From: Streptomyces sp. TRM68367
GTDB lineage: Bacteria > Actinomycetota > Actinomycetes > Streptomycetales > Streptomycetaceae
Direction of reading: 5' to 3'
DNA length: 64,000 bases
Assembly (NCBI RefSeq): GCF_014495685.1
Contig: NZ_JACTVI010000011.1
Coordinates: 69,690 to 133,689, forward strand
In this document: positions 1 to 7,376 of the stretch, one piece after another
How positions within the stretch are numbered: the stretch's first letter is position 1
Layout of the letters: each line of letters opens with the position of its first letter
The notes under the pieces: generated by a model
Told to the model about the DNA's origin: nothing
What the model saw: the letters and a program-made list of their open reading frames with translations, nothing else
Databases searched by the model: none
Translations under genes and position numbers: made by a program

Positions 1-655
1 GCCCTTCGCCCGAGCCTTCACCGCCCTCTTCCGTGGCCGTGTAGGCCGCCGTCGTCCGGTCGGCCATCTCGCGTGCCGTCGGCTCCGCCTCGCCGCCCGC
101 GACGTTCGCCGCGTACCAGGACTCGCTGCTGGCCGTCATGAACTGCCGGCCCTCCTCCGCGCCCACCCACGCCATGAACTGCCGAGGATCCACGGGCTCG
201 CCGGTCGAGAGGTGCAGGAACAGCCCCCGGAGCATCATGTCCCAGCCGACGCCGACCGCGCCGGGCCCGAACTGCGCCCACTTCTTGTCGTCGACGTGGG
301 CGATGTGCTCCAGCACGAAGCGCGTCCCGCTCTCCTCGGGCGCCAGCCGCAGCTCGATCCAGCTGACCTCGCCGCCGTACTCCCAGGTCGCGAAGAAGCT
401 CCTGGGCGGGTCGCAGCGCTCGATGGTGCCGCCGGCGTTGCCCTCCAACTGGTAGCGGCCGCCCAGCCGTAGTTCGCCCGAGACCGGCAGGAGCCAGCGG
501 GGGATGCGCTCGGCGTTCGTACAGGCGTCCCAGACGTCGTCGACCGTGGCGTCGTACGACCGGCTCAGGGTGACCACACGGGCCTCACCCGCCCTGAAGG
601 TGCGCCGGCCGACCTGCCGGCTCACGGCGTTGATCTCATGTGTCACGTCGGTCAT
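1..655 (-). CDS. SRPBCC/AHSA1-like domain protein (3' end off window)
   Basis: The frame opens with ATG at 655 (MTDVTHEINAVSRQ) and stays open to the left edge of the window, so the C-terminus is missing. Motifs such as RSYDATVDDVWDACT, RIPRWLLPV and FFATWEYGG are typical of the Aha1/START-like SRPBCC fold. In this family it forms a hydrophobic pocket for lipids or small ligands. The gene overlaps the 3' end of the upstream ArsR gene by 20 bp, the usual ArsR-SRPBCC operon in actinobacteria, so the two are probably co-transcribed and translationally coupled. The ligand cannot be read from sequence. The Glu/Gly-rich tail (EEGGEGSGEG) runs off the edge. Confidence 0.85.
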   Translation of the reverse strand, partial: MTDVTHEINAVSRQVGRRTFRAGEARVVTLSRSYDATVDDVWDACTNAERIPRWLLPVSGELRLGGRYQLEGNAGGTIERCDPPRSFFATWEYGGEVSWIELRLAPEESGTRFVLEHIAHVDDKKWAQFGPGAVGVGWDMMLRGLFLHLSTGEPVDPRQFMAWVGAEEGRQFMTASSESWYAANVAGGEAEPTAREMADRTTAAYTATEEGGEGSGEG

Positions 656-1013
656 CAGTACTCCTCGGGGCTTCCTCGGCGCCGCGCAGCCGGCGCTCGC
701 GCTTGCCGCGCGCCAGTTCCGTGGCCAGGGCGTCGAGATGGGGGGTCCAGAAACGGCGGAAGCGGTCGAGCCAGGCGTCGATGTCCCGCAGCGGTTCGGA
801 GTTCACGGCGTACAGGCGCCGGGTGCCCTCGGGGCGCACCGTCGCGAAGCCGTTCTCCCGCAGCACCTTCAGATGCTGCGAGACCCCGGGCTGCGATATG
901 CCGAACTCCTCCCGGATGACCTCACAGACGGCCCCGGAGGTCATCTCACCGTCGGCCAGCAGCTCCAGTATCCGGCGGCGCACCGGGTCCCCGAGCACAT
1001 CGAAGGCGTGCAT
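636..1013 (-). CDS. ArsR-family winged-helix repressor
   Basis: 125 aa starting at ATG 1013 (MHAFDVLGDPVRRRIL). A longer open frame extends upstream but runs through the promoter palindrome, so it is not coding. The winged helix-turn-helix reads ILELLADGEMTSGAVCEV then SQPGVSQHLKVLRENG, the classic recognition helix of the ArsR/SmtB family. No metal-binding Cys-Cys pair is visible; the only Cys is at residue 30. This fits the non-metal ArsR subgroup paired with SRPBCC proteins. It overlaps the SRPBCC start by 20 bp. A near-perfect inverted repeat lies immediately upstream and is the likely autoregulatory operator. Confidence 0.9.
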   Translation of the reverse strand: MHAFDVLGDPVRRRILELLADGEMTSGAVCEVIREEFGISQPGVSQHLKVLRENGFATVRPEGTRRLYAVNSEPLRDIDAWLDRFRRFWTPHLDALATELARGKRERRLRGAEEAPRSTDDRRDT

Positions 1014-1026
1014 GGCGCCAATATAC

Positions 1027-1054
1027 CAGGGGTTGCTTATATAAGCGACCCCTG
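1027..1054. promoter_or_regulatory. Palindromic operator of the ArsR-SRPBCC operon
   Basis: The 28-bp inverted repeat has half-sites CAGGGGTTGCTTAT and ATAAGCGACCCCTG, with 13 of 14 pairs complementary. It ends 14 bp upstream of the ArsR start codon in a locally AT-rich patch, where a repressor would block the promoter. Binding by this ArsR protein is inferred from position. Confidence 0.75.
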
Positions 1055-1083
1055 ATAATATCGGGGCGTACGGACGGCTCCCG

Positions 1084-1536
1084 TCAGCCGAAGGCGCGCA
1101 CGGCCCGGTAGTACGTCCAGGCCGTGCTGTTGCACGCGGTCTTCGTGCCGCCGGTGTACCCGGCACACACCCGCTTGAGGTCCTCGTAGAAGGCGCTGTC
1201 GAGGCGTGTCTTGTTGGCGCTGAAGGTGCCCGCGGCCTTGTAGTTGCGGTAGCCGAAGTCATGCCGTGCGCAGGACAGGGTGAAGGGGAAGCCGAACGGG
1301 TTGTCCGGCGAGGAGGAGCAGTAGTCGGTGGACCAGTCGAACCCGTAGGCCGCCCAGGCGGCCTGGTTCGCGCGGGCGGCGGCCCAGAGGCTATAGCTCG
1401 ACGCGCTGGTCTGGGTCCAGTTCGCGAGAACCCGGGCCTTGTCGGCGGGAGCGGCCCCGGCGGTCGCGGCTGTGCCGACGACGGTGACGAGGGCCAGGGT
1501 TGAGGCGGCGAGACCGGTGGCAAGTCTTCGGTGCAT
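1084..1536 (-). CDS. Secreted prokaryotic phospholipase A2
   Basis: 150 aa from ATG 1536, preceded by a strong ribosome site (GGAGGTGAGGA). A Sec signal peptide covers about residues 1-28 (LAASTLALVTVVGTAATAGAAPA). The mature part matches the small prokaryotic PLA2 family: a CARHDFGYRN catalytic segment with the His-Asp pair, a Ca-binding stretch nearby (DWSTDYCSSSPDN) and four cysteines for two disulfides. The length equals that of characterised Streptomyces PLA2. It hydrolyses the sn-2 acyl ester of phospholipids outside the cell. It is divergent from a secreted glycerophosphodiesterase, which suggests joint use of extracellular phospholipid as a source of phosphate, glycerol and fatty acid. 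Confidence 0.93.
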   Translation of the reverse strand: MHRRLATGLAASTLALVTVVGTAATAGAAPADKARVLANWTQTSASSYSLWAAARANQAAWAAYGFDWSTDYCSSSPDNPFGFPFTLSCARHDFGYRNYKAAGTFSANKTRLDSAFYEDLKRVCAGYTGGTKTACNSTAWTYYRAVRAFG

Positions 1537-1553
1537 TCCTCACCTCCATGAGG

Positions 1554-1577
1554 CTGCGACCCGCCCTCGGGTCGCAG
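1554..1577. repeat. Perfect stem-loop in the PLA2 leader region
   Basis: CTGCGACCCG and CGGGTCGCAG are perfect 10-bp arms around a 4-nt CCCT loop, centred about 30 bp upstream of the PLA2 start codon. In the PLA2 transcript it would fold just before the ribosome-binding site. As DNA it could equally be an operator. Confidence 0.6.
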
Positions 1578-1673
1578 GTTCATGTCAAGAGAATGCGCAC
1601 CGCGACAGGGGTTTCACACCGCAAGTGCCCTAATAGACCGTTAACTTATGGACATGACCGTCAATCGGAGTAT

Positions 1674-1685
1674 GAACAGCTGTTC
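1674..1685. promoter_or_regulatory. Palindrome GAACAGCTGTTC in the glycerophosphodiesterase promoter
   Basis: A perfect 12-bp palindrome about 40 bp upstream of the glycerophosphodiesterase start, in the shared PLA2/GDPD intergenic region. Position suggests an operator. No clear PhoP direct-repeat box was found here. Confidence 0.45.
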
Positions 1686-1722
1686 CGCGGGGCACTGACG
1701 ACCGATCACAAGTGAGGATTCG

Positions 1723-2823
1723 ATGCCCGCACGACTGCCCTCCCGCCGCGCCCTCGCCGGCCTGGTCCTGGCACCGGCGCTCGCCTTCCCCTCGGCCGCG
1801 CACGCGACGACCGCCGGGCCCGTCCCGGCGACGCCCCAGGCTTCCCAAGTCCCTCCCCGGAAGACCCATTTCGACCTCCAGGCCCACCGTGGCGGCATCG
1901 GCATGACGACCGAGTCGACGCTGGAGGGATTCGGCAAGGCCCTGCGCCTCGGGGTCTCCACCCTGGAGCTGGACACCCAGGTGACCAAGGACCGCAAGGT
2001 GGTCGTCACTCACGACCGGCAGGTCAGCGCGCAGAAGTGCCGCGACACGGCGCCGGTCGTGCCGGGCGACCCGATGTACCCGTACGTCGGGAAGTACATC
2101 AAGGACTTGACACTGACTCAGATCCGGACCATGGACTGCGGCTACCGGCAACTGCCCGGCTTCCCCGAGCAGGAGCAGATCAAGGGGGCCCGGATGGTGG
2201 AGCTCAAGGACGTGCTGAACCTGGTCAGGAAGTACCGGGCCAAGCACGTCGGGCTCAACATCGAGACGAAGGTCGAGGCGGGCGCGCCTGAACAGACCGC
2301 GCCGCGCGAGCTGTTCGTACGCCGGGTGTTCGAGGAGATCCGGGCGTCGGGCATCGAGCGCCAGGTCACCATCCAGTCCTTCGACTGGGGCGCGCTGAAG
2401 GCGATGCACAAGCTCGCCCCGAGGTGGCCGCTGGTGGCGCTCACCAACTACGACTTCCTCCAGGTGGGCAAGCCGGGAGCGTCCCCGTGGCTGGGCGGGA
2501 TCGACGCCGACGACTACGGCGGCGACTTCGTGCGGGCCGCCGCCACCGTACCCGGCGTCAAGGTCCTCTCCCCCAACTACGGCTTCCCGCAGAGCGGCAA
2601 GGTCGGCGACCCGGACTTCCGCTTCTACGCCGACCGGACGATGGTCGCGAAGGCCCACGCCCGGGGGCTGAAGGTCGTCCCGTGGACCTGCGACGACCCG
2701 GCTACCGTGGCGGCGCTGATGGACATGGGCGTCGACGGCGTCATCACCGACCACCCCGACCGTGTCCGGCAGATCATGGCCGAACGGGGCATGCGCCTGC
2801 CCAGGCCCTACTACCCGCGCTGA
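1723..2823 (+). CDS. Secreted glycerophosphodiester phosphodiesterase
   Basis: 366 aa from ATG 1723, with GAGGA 5 nt upstream. The N-terminus carries paired arginines and a hydrophobic stretch (RRALAGLVLAPALAF) ending in AHA, so export is likely. The GDPD TIM-barrel motifs are present: QAHRGGIG (catalytic His), EST, LELDTQVTKD and VVTHDR (second His), then IDTKV-like NIETKVEAG and a final VDGVITDHPD. The enzyme releases glycerol-3-phosphate and an alcohol from deacylated phospholipids, the product of the neighbouring phospholipase. Streptomyces homologues are often phosphate-starvation regulated, but I cannot confirm a PhoP box. Confidence 0.93.
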   Translation: MPARLPSRRALAGLVLAPALAFPSAAHATTAGPVPATPQASQVPPRKTHFDLQAHRGGIGMTTESTLEGFGKALRLGVSTLELDTQVTKDRKVVVTHDRQVSAQKCRDTAPVVPGDPMYPYVGKYIKDLTLTQIRTMDCGYRQLPGFPEQEQIKGARMVELKDVLNLVRKYRAKHVGLNIETKVEAGAPEQTAPRELFVRRVFEEIRASGIERQVTIQSFDWGALKAMHKLAPRWPLVALTNYDFLQVGKPGASPWLGGIDADDYGGDFVRAAATVPGVKVLSPNYGFPQSGKVGDPDFRFYADRTMVAKAHARGLKVVPWTCDDPATVAALMDMGVDGVITDHPDRVRQIMAERGMRLPRPYYPR

Positions 2824-3350
2824 CCGGCGTGCGCCGGGCGGCCCCGTGCGGCCCGAGTGCGCTGCGGCCCGGTCATCCGGTCTCCAGCCCGAAGAGTGCG
2901 TGCACGTCGTCGGCGCCCAGGGTCAGGGCCCGGGACGATCCGGGGTCGAGGGCCCTCCGCGCGGTGCCGGACGACCGGCACTGGGACGGCGGCGGCCGAG
3001 TCGCCGGACAGGCCGACGTCGCCGACCTGCGGCACCAGTACGTCCTCCTCCGCGAGCGCAGGCCGGTGCGCGACCGCCGCCTCCAGTCCGCGCCCGGCCG
3101 CCGCCCGGGCGTGCAGGGCGGCGCGGATCCGCTCGGTGAGGGGGCCACTGGCGGGAACGTGCCGTGGGCCCCCCGCGGGACCGTGCCGAGGGCCCGGCGG
3201 CGGAGGAACACGCCCAGGGTCCGCCGCGCGAGCACGCCCAGGGTCGGGGGGCGCGGGAACATGCCGCAGCCCCGGAAGCACGCCCGGGGTCCTGCGCCGC
3301 GGAACCACGCCCAGGGTCCGGCGCGGGTCCGTCCCCCGGGTCCTGCCCGC
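2824..3350. other. Gene-poor stretch with degenerate repeats; possible decayed gene
   Basis: No frame gives a convincing protein over these 527 bp. On the minus strand two frames contain plausible fragments (LTERIRAALHARAA near 3140 and LTLGADDVHALFG near 2900) that would need a frameshift to join. This may be a decayed gene, but I cannot assign a family. Between about 3160 and 3320 a degenerate unit with core CACGCCCAGGGTC recurs (starts at 3209, 3233, 3260, 3279, 3306). Confidence 0.4.
3209..3318. repeat. Degenerate tandem repeats, core CACGCCCAGGGTC
   Basis: Five recognisable copies begin at 3209, 3233, 3260 (diverged), 3279 and 3306. Spacing is 19-27 bp, most often 24 or 27. Two weaker copies lie at about 3160 and 3180. 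No coding gene uses them. Confidence 0.6.
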
Positions 3351-4010
3351 TCACCGTGCCGACAAGCGGTCGTCGCACCACTCCTTGATCATCGCGACGA
3401 CCTGCTCCAGCGTGCCCGGCTCCTGGAACAGGCGGGTCGCCTCGGGCACCACCCGCACGGAGTGCGGTGCCCCCAACTGTTGGGCGGCGTCCTCGGTCAG
3501 CCGCTGCACTCCCGGGTCCCGGCCGCCGGCGATGAGCAGCACGGGCACCTGGATCCGCCCGAGCGCCGCGCCCGCCAGGTCGGGCCGGCCACCCCACACG
3601 ACCGCGCTCAGCACCCGGTCCGGCAGCTCCGCCGCGGCCTGGAGCACCGCGGCCGCCTCGGTGCCCGTGCCGCACAGGACGATCGGCAGGGCCCGGGAAT
3701 CCGGCTGGATCTTCAGCCAGTCGGCCCCGGCCACCACACGGCGGCCCAGCAACTCGACGTCGAAGGGCTGTTGCGCCGTCACCGCGTCCCCGCGGTCCTC
3801 ATGCTCGCTCAGCAGGTCGAGCGCCAGCGTGCCGAGGCCGGCCGCGCGCAGTTCGGCAGCGACGGAGCGGGTGCGCGTGCTGTGCCGGGAGCTGTCGATG
3901 CCGTGCGCCGACAGCACCATCGCCCGGGCCTGCGCCGGGACGAAGAAGTCACCGCCGAGCGTCACATGCCCGGCGGGCACCGACACCATCTCGGAGATCT
4001 CGGGCATCAT
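3351..4010 (-). CDS. Alpha/beta-hydrolase (dienelactone hydrolase-like) lacking catalytic Ser and His
   Basis: 219 aa from ATG 4010, chosen because GAGGAGACGG lies directly upstream; the frame extends further but without a ribosome site. The fold is recognisable: VLSAHGIDSS near the N-terminus, a nucleophile elbow at VLCGTGTEAAA, an acid loop at VPVLLIAGGRDPG and a C-terminal VVPEATRLFQEPGTLE. In relatives these read GASTGAAA and GATHLFEEPG. Here the elbow serine is Gly and the catalytic His is Arg, while the Asp remains. It is therefore either a non-catalytic member or an early pseudogene. It lies near a PPOX protein, a common stress-locus pairing. Confidence 0.8.
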   Translation of the reverse strand: MMPEISEMVSVPAGHVTLGGDFFVPAQARAMVLSAHGIDSSRHSTRTRSVAAELRAAGLGTLALDLLSEHEDRGDAVTAQQPFDVELLGRRVVAGADWLKIQPDSRALPIVLCGTGTEAAAVLQAAAELPDRVLSAVVWGGRPDLAGAALGRIQVPVLLIAGGRDPGVQRLTEDAAQQLGAPHSVRVVPEATRLFQEPGTLEQVVAMIKEWCDDRLSAR

Positions 4011-4100
4011 CCGTCTCCTCAGGTCACTCGGCTCCACCGAGCCGATACGTCGCGTCCTCCTTCCTCTCACGTACCCCGTGAGCGGAAGGTGGATCGCCAC

Positions 4101-4210
4101 GGTCACGCCATATCGCGGGCGGCCACAGCCGGTCTCCGACGGTCACGCCGGTTCACGGGCGGTCACGCCGGACCTCCCGACGGTCACGCCCGACCACGGA
4201 CGGTCACTCC
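4101..4210. repeat. Phased array of six GGTCACGCC-like repeats, ~20 bp period
   Basis: Copies begin at 4101, 4121 (GGCCACAGC), 4141, 4161, 4182 and 4202 (GGTCACTCC), a period of 20-21 bp or about two helical turns. They fill the space between the start of the hydrolase gene and the stop of the PPOX gene. Confidence 0.75.
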
Positions 4211-4668
4211 GGATCACCGTCGGACGCAGCCAGCCAGCCGGTCCAGTGCCGGACCGTGACCACGATCAGCGGCCCCTCCGGCGGCTGCTCCCGGTACTGG
4301 GGGTACTTCCGACGCAGCAGGTCGACCCCGGCGGCGTACTCGTGCTGTTCCGGCGTCCCGGACACGTCGGGAGGTACGGCGCGGGCGCCGCCGTCGGCAC
4401 GGACCCACCACAGCTGGTTCCAGTCCTCGTCGTAAACGTCCGCCAGCAGGCACACGGCCGGGTTGACGGCGATGTTGTGCAGCCGACGGAGCCGCAGCGA
4501 CCGCTTCGGTTTCCGGTCGACGGCCGTGACGACGCGGTCCCCGTCGCGGGCGAACACCACCGGCACGAGGTGGGGCCGCCCCTCGGCGTCCACGGTCGCG
4601 AGCCGTGCCACGCGGGCCTCGCCGAACCGCCCGCGCGCCTCCTCGCCGTCCATGTCCGGCACGTCCAC
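4204..4668 (-). CDS. PPOX-class (F420-binding type) split-barrel protein
   Basis: 154 aa from GTG 4668, with AGGA 7 nt upstream; an internal ATG at 4653 is an alternative start. The sequence has the split-barrel of pyridoxamine-phosphate-oxidase-like proteins of the Rv0121/TIGR03668 kind: ARLATVDAEGRPHLVPVVFA, KPKRSLRLRRLHNIAVNPAVCLLADVYDEDWNQLWWVRADG and a C-terminal HWTGWLA. Relatives bind F420 or FMN and reduce small substrates in the cytoplasm. The substrate is unknown. It lies directly downstream of polX on the same strand (28 bp apart). Confidence 0.87.
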   Translation of the reverse strand: MDVPDMDGEEARGRFGEARVARLATVDAEGRPHLVPVVFARDGDRVVTAVDRKPKRSLRLRRLHNIAVNPAVCLLADVYDEDWNQLWWVRADGGARAVPPDVSGTPEQHEYAAGVDLLRRKYPQYREQPPEGPLIVVTVRHWTGWLAASDGDPE

Positions 4669-4696
4669 TCCCAGTCCTGTGCGTCTCGTACTCCGG

Positions 4697-6460
4697 CTAC
4701 GCGGCGGTGCTTCGCCGCGCCGAGCGCCCCTTGCGCAGGAAGCGCCGCAGCCGGGCCTCGGTCCAGGTGTTGATCACGTCGTCGCCGGTGAGCCAGCCGC
4801 GCTGCGCGGTGCCCACGCCGTAGCGCATGTTGGCCAGATGCAAGGTGGCGTGGGCGTCGCTGTCGATCGCGAACTTCACTCCGTACCGCTTCGCCCGCAG
4901 GATGTCCTCGTCACGCAGGTCGAGCCGGTCGGGGTGAGCGTTGATCTCCAGGGCCGTGCCGGTGCGGGCGCAGGCCGCGAACACCGCGTCGAGGTCGGCG
5001 TCGACGCCGGGCCGCTTGCCGAGGATGCGGGTGGTGGGGTGGCCGATGATGTTGACGTACGGGTTCTCGCAGGCCCGGACGATCCGCCGGGTCAGCGCGT
5101 CGCGCCCCTGGTTGAAGTGCGAATGCACCGAGGCCACGCACAGGTCGAAGCCGGCCAGGAACTCCTGCGGCCAGTCCACCGCGCCGTCGGGGTCGATGTT
5201 CAGCTCGGCGCCGTGCAGCAGCCGCATGCCGCCGCGCCTGCCTCGCTTGCCGTACGCGCCGTCGAGCTCGCGCACCTGCTCGCGCTGGGCCAGCATCCGC
5301 TCGTCGGTCATCCGCTGCATGTACAGGTTGGGCCCGTGGTCGGTGACCGCGTAGTAGGCGTAGCCGCGCTCGGCGGCCGCGGCGACCATCTCCGGCAGCG
5401 GGGCGAGCCCGTCGGTGAGGTCGGTGTGCGTGTGCAGGTCGCCCCGGATGTCCTGTTCGGTCACCAGCTCGGGCAGCTCGTCGCGCAGCCCGGCCTCGAT
5501 CTCGCCCCGGTCCTCACGCAGGGTCGGCGCGATCCACGGCAGGCCGAGCCGAGCGTACACGTCCTCCTCCGTCTCGGAGACGATCTTCTCGCCGGTCTCG
5601 GCGTCGAACAGCCCGTACTCGGAGAGCTTGAGCCCCTGGTGCACGGCCAGCTCGCGGGTGCGGATGTTGTGCGCCTTGCTCCCCGTGAAGTACTGGAGCG
5701 CGGCTCCCCAGGAGTCCGGCGGTACGACCCGCAGGTCGACTGCGAGTCCCTTCGTCGTACGGACCGACGTCTTCTTCTCGCCGTGCGCGATGACCTCCGA
5801 GACGTACGGCAGCCGGGTGAACGCGTCCATCAAGGATCCCGACCTGCCCGCCGCGGCAAGCACGTCGATGTCGCCGACCGTCTCGCGGAAGCGGCGCAGC
5901 GACCCGGCGTAGGTGCAGCGGCGGCAGCCGGTCACCTCGGACAGGGCCGCGACGATGTCGTCGGCGAGGTCCATGGCGGCGTCGAGCAGGACGCGGTCCC
6001 CGGAGGACTGGAGCAGGGCGATGCCGTGGAGGATGTTCTCCTCCGTCTTGGGGCCGAAGCCCTTGAGGTCGCGCAGCCGCTCCTGGTGGATGGCGTCGGC
6101 CAGTTCGTCGACGGAGGAGATGCCCAGCTCCTCGTAGAGCGTCAGGGCCTTCTTCGGGCCGAGTGTGGGGATGGCCGTCAGCCGCCGCACGCCCGCGGGG
6201 ATCTTCGCCCGCAGTTCATCGACGGCGGACACGCTGCCGCCCTGGAAGTACTCGATCACCTTGTCAGCGATCGACTTGCCGACGTTGGGGATCTCCTGGA
6301 GGCCCTTGGCGTCGAGCTTGTCGACCTCGGCGTGGTAGCCGCCGATCGACCGGGCAGCCTTCTCGTAGACGCGTGACTTGTACGCGTCTCCTCCGGTGAT
6401 CGAGATCAGGTCCGCGTACTCGTAGAACAGCGCGGCGACCTCGTCGTTGGAACGAGCCAC
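4697..6460 (-). CDS. polX: DNA polymerase/3'-5' exonuclease PolX
   Basis: 587 aa. The N-terminal part is an X-family nucleotidyltransferase with helix-hairpin-helix segments (LQEIPNVGKSIADKV, IPTLGPKKAL, LKGFGPKTEENI) and the active-site GSLRRFRETVGDIDVL, with its Asp pair. The C-terminal half is a PHP domain (GDLHTHTDLTDG, YAVTDHGPNLYM, HGAELNIDPDG, IIGHPTTR, INAHPDRLDLRDED, SDAHA). It performs gap-filling and end-processing in DNA repair. I chose GTG 6460 (VARSNDEVAALF), where homologues begin. There is no good ribosome site, but TACCCT lies 6 nt upstream, so a leaderless transcript is possible. Confidence 0.92.
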   Translation of the reverse strand: MARSNDEVAALFYEYADLISITGGDAYKSRVYEKAARSIGGYHAEVDKLDAKGLQEIPNVGKSIADKVIEYFQGGSVSAVDELRAKIPAGVRRLTAIPTLGPKKALTLYEELGISSVDELADAIHQERLRDLKGFGPKTEENILHGIALLQSSGDRVLLDAAMDLADDIVAALSEVTGCRRCTYAGSLRRFRETVGDIDVLAAAGRSGSLMDAFTRLPYVSEVIAHGEKKTSVRTTKGLAVDLRVVPPDSWGAALQYFTGSKAHNIRTRELAVHQGLKLSEYGLFDAETGEKIVSETEEDVYARLGLPWIAPTLREDRGEIEAGLRDELPELVTEQDIRGDLHTHTDLTDGLAPLPEMVAAAAERGYAYYAVTDHGPNLYMQRMTDERMLAQREQVRELDGAYGKRGRRGGMRLLHGAELNIDPDGAVDWPQEFLAGFDLCVASVHSHFNQGRDALTRRIVRACENPYVNIIGHPTTRILGKRPGVDADLDAVFAACARTGTALEINAHPDRLDLRDEDILRAKRYGVKFAIDSDAHATLHLANMRYGVGTAQRGWLTGDDVINTWTEARLRRFLRKGRSARRSTAA

Positions 6461-6478
6461 ACCTTCAGGGTAGGCAGC

Positions 6479-6550
6479 GATCCGCGGATCATGCGTGCGT
6501 CTTCCCGGGAGTGCGGCTTGCCGTTTCCGGGGCGGTACGGTCCGCGGATC
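6479..6550. promoter_or_regulatory. Two GATCCGCGGATC-type palindromes 60 bp apart in a divergent promoter
   Basis: GATCCGCGGATC at 6479-6490 is a perfect palindrome. GGTCCGCGGATC at 6539-6550 differs by one base. Both lie between the polX start (6460) and the small membrane-protein gene, so one protein bound at both could control both promoters. Confidence 0.55.
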
Positions 6551-6596
6551 GCGGGTACTCGTGCTGACGGCACCACTCCCTGAGGAGATGACCACG

Positions 6597-6890
6597 ATGT
6601 TCTTTCTCGGACTGCTCCTCCTCGCAGCGACGGGCGCCTTCGTCGGGCTGGTGATTGCCTACAACCTCTCCGGCGGCCCCGAATACACCGTGTCGATATT
6701 CGGATCCGACATCGCCACCCTGAACTCGTTGGCCGTCTTCTGCTCGGGCCTCGCCCTGGCGTTGCTGTTCTGTCTGGGCCTGGCGATGATGCTGAGCGGT
6801 AGGGGGCACGGGCGCCGTAGGAGCCCACGGCGGCGCGAGTCCGCCGACGCCCCGCGCCGCGGCATCCTTGGGCGTGGCAGCCACGCCTGA
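6597..6890 (+). CDS. Small two-TM membrane protein
   Basis: 97 aa from ATG 6597, which sits 9 nt after GAGGAG; ATG 6588 lies too close to that site. One helix spans about residues 1-22 (FFLGLLLLAATGAFVGLVIA) and a second about 42-66 (LAVFCSGLALALLFCLGLAMML). A short external loop (GGPEYTVSIFGSDIATLN) joins them. The basic tail (GRRRSPRRRESADAPRR) should face the cytoplasm. The shape resembles LapA-like/DUF1049 actinobacterial proteins; the function is unknown. It is divergent from polX. Confidence 0.75.
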   Translation: MFFLGLLLLAATGAFVGLVIAYNLSGGPEYTVSIFGSDIATLNSLAVFCSGLALALLFCLGLAMMLSGRGHGRRRSPRRRESADAPRRGILGRGSHA

Positions 6891-6920
6891 GAGAGGCCGT
6901 CCGCCGCATACCAGGCCTGA

Positions 6921-7376
6921 CTACGCCGGCTTCCGCGCGCCCCGCGTGGCCGTGTGCCGTACGTCCACTGCGGTGAGCGCCAGCGCCAGCGGCCCGGGCG
7001 CCAGGAACGCGAGCGGCACCAGCATCCAGGCGCACAGCGCGGCCGTGGCCACGGCCAGCAGGATCAGGCCGCTGCCGCCGATGTCGCGTACGGCGGCCCG
7101 CACGGCGGCCCGCCAGTCCGTCAGGGACTCGGGCCGGGCGCAGGCCCGTAGACCGACCAGCAGGGCACACGCCCCGATCGCCGCGGCCGTCACCGCGAAC
7201 AGGGGCGCCCCGGGCAGTCCCGCCCTGGCGAGCGCCAGGTCGGCCGCGAACAGCAGCAGGCCCGCGAGCGCGACGGATCCGGCGAGCAGGTCGCCGGCCC
7301 GCAGGCGCCGCCGCAGCAGCGCGACGTACTGTCCGGCCGTGACGGGCCGCTCCTCGCCCGCCTCACGTGCGCGCAT
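6921..7376 (-). CDS. Four-TM membrane protein at the end of a decayed sugar-transport operon
   Basis: 151 aa from ATG 7376, with AAGGGG 8 nt upstream; it overlaps the stop of the fused permease by 14 bp. Four hydrophobic segments are visible (LLAGSVALAGLLLFAADLAL, LFAVTAAAIGACALLVGL, LILLAVATAALCAWMLV, LGPGPLALALTAV-like). Position at the 3' end of a carbohydrate ABC operon is reminiscent of YesL/DUF624 membrane proteins, but it is shorter and I see no decisive motif. The short gap to the convergent gene at 6890 holds nothing notable. Confidence 0.65.
   Translation of the reverse strand: MRAREAGEERPVTAGQYVALLRRRLRAGDLLAGSVALAGLLLFAADLALARAGLPGAPLFAVTAAAIGACALLVGLRACARPESLTDWRAAVRAAVRDIGGSGLILLAVATAALCAWMLVPLAFLAPGPLALALTAVDVRHTATRGARKPA

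Noticed and set aside
1537..1722. PhoP box in the phospholipase/phosphodiesterase promoter region
   Set aside because: One GTTCATGTCA-like unit is present at about 1579, but I could not find the adjacent direct-repeat partner needed to call a PHO box.
2857..4773. 638-codon plus-strand open frame
   Set aside because: Runs antisense through the hydrolase and PPOX genes and the repeat arrays; composition is Arg/Pro/Ala noise.
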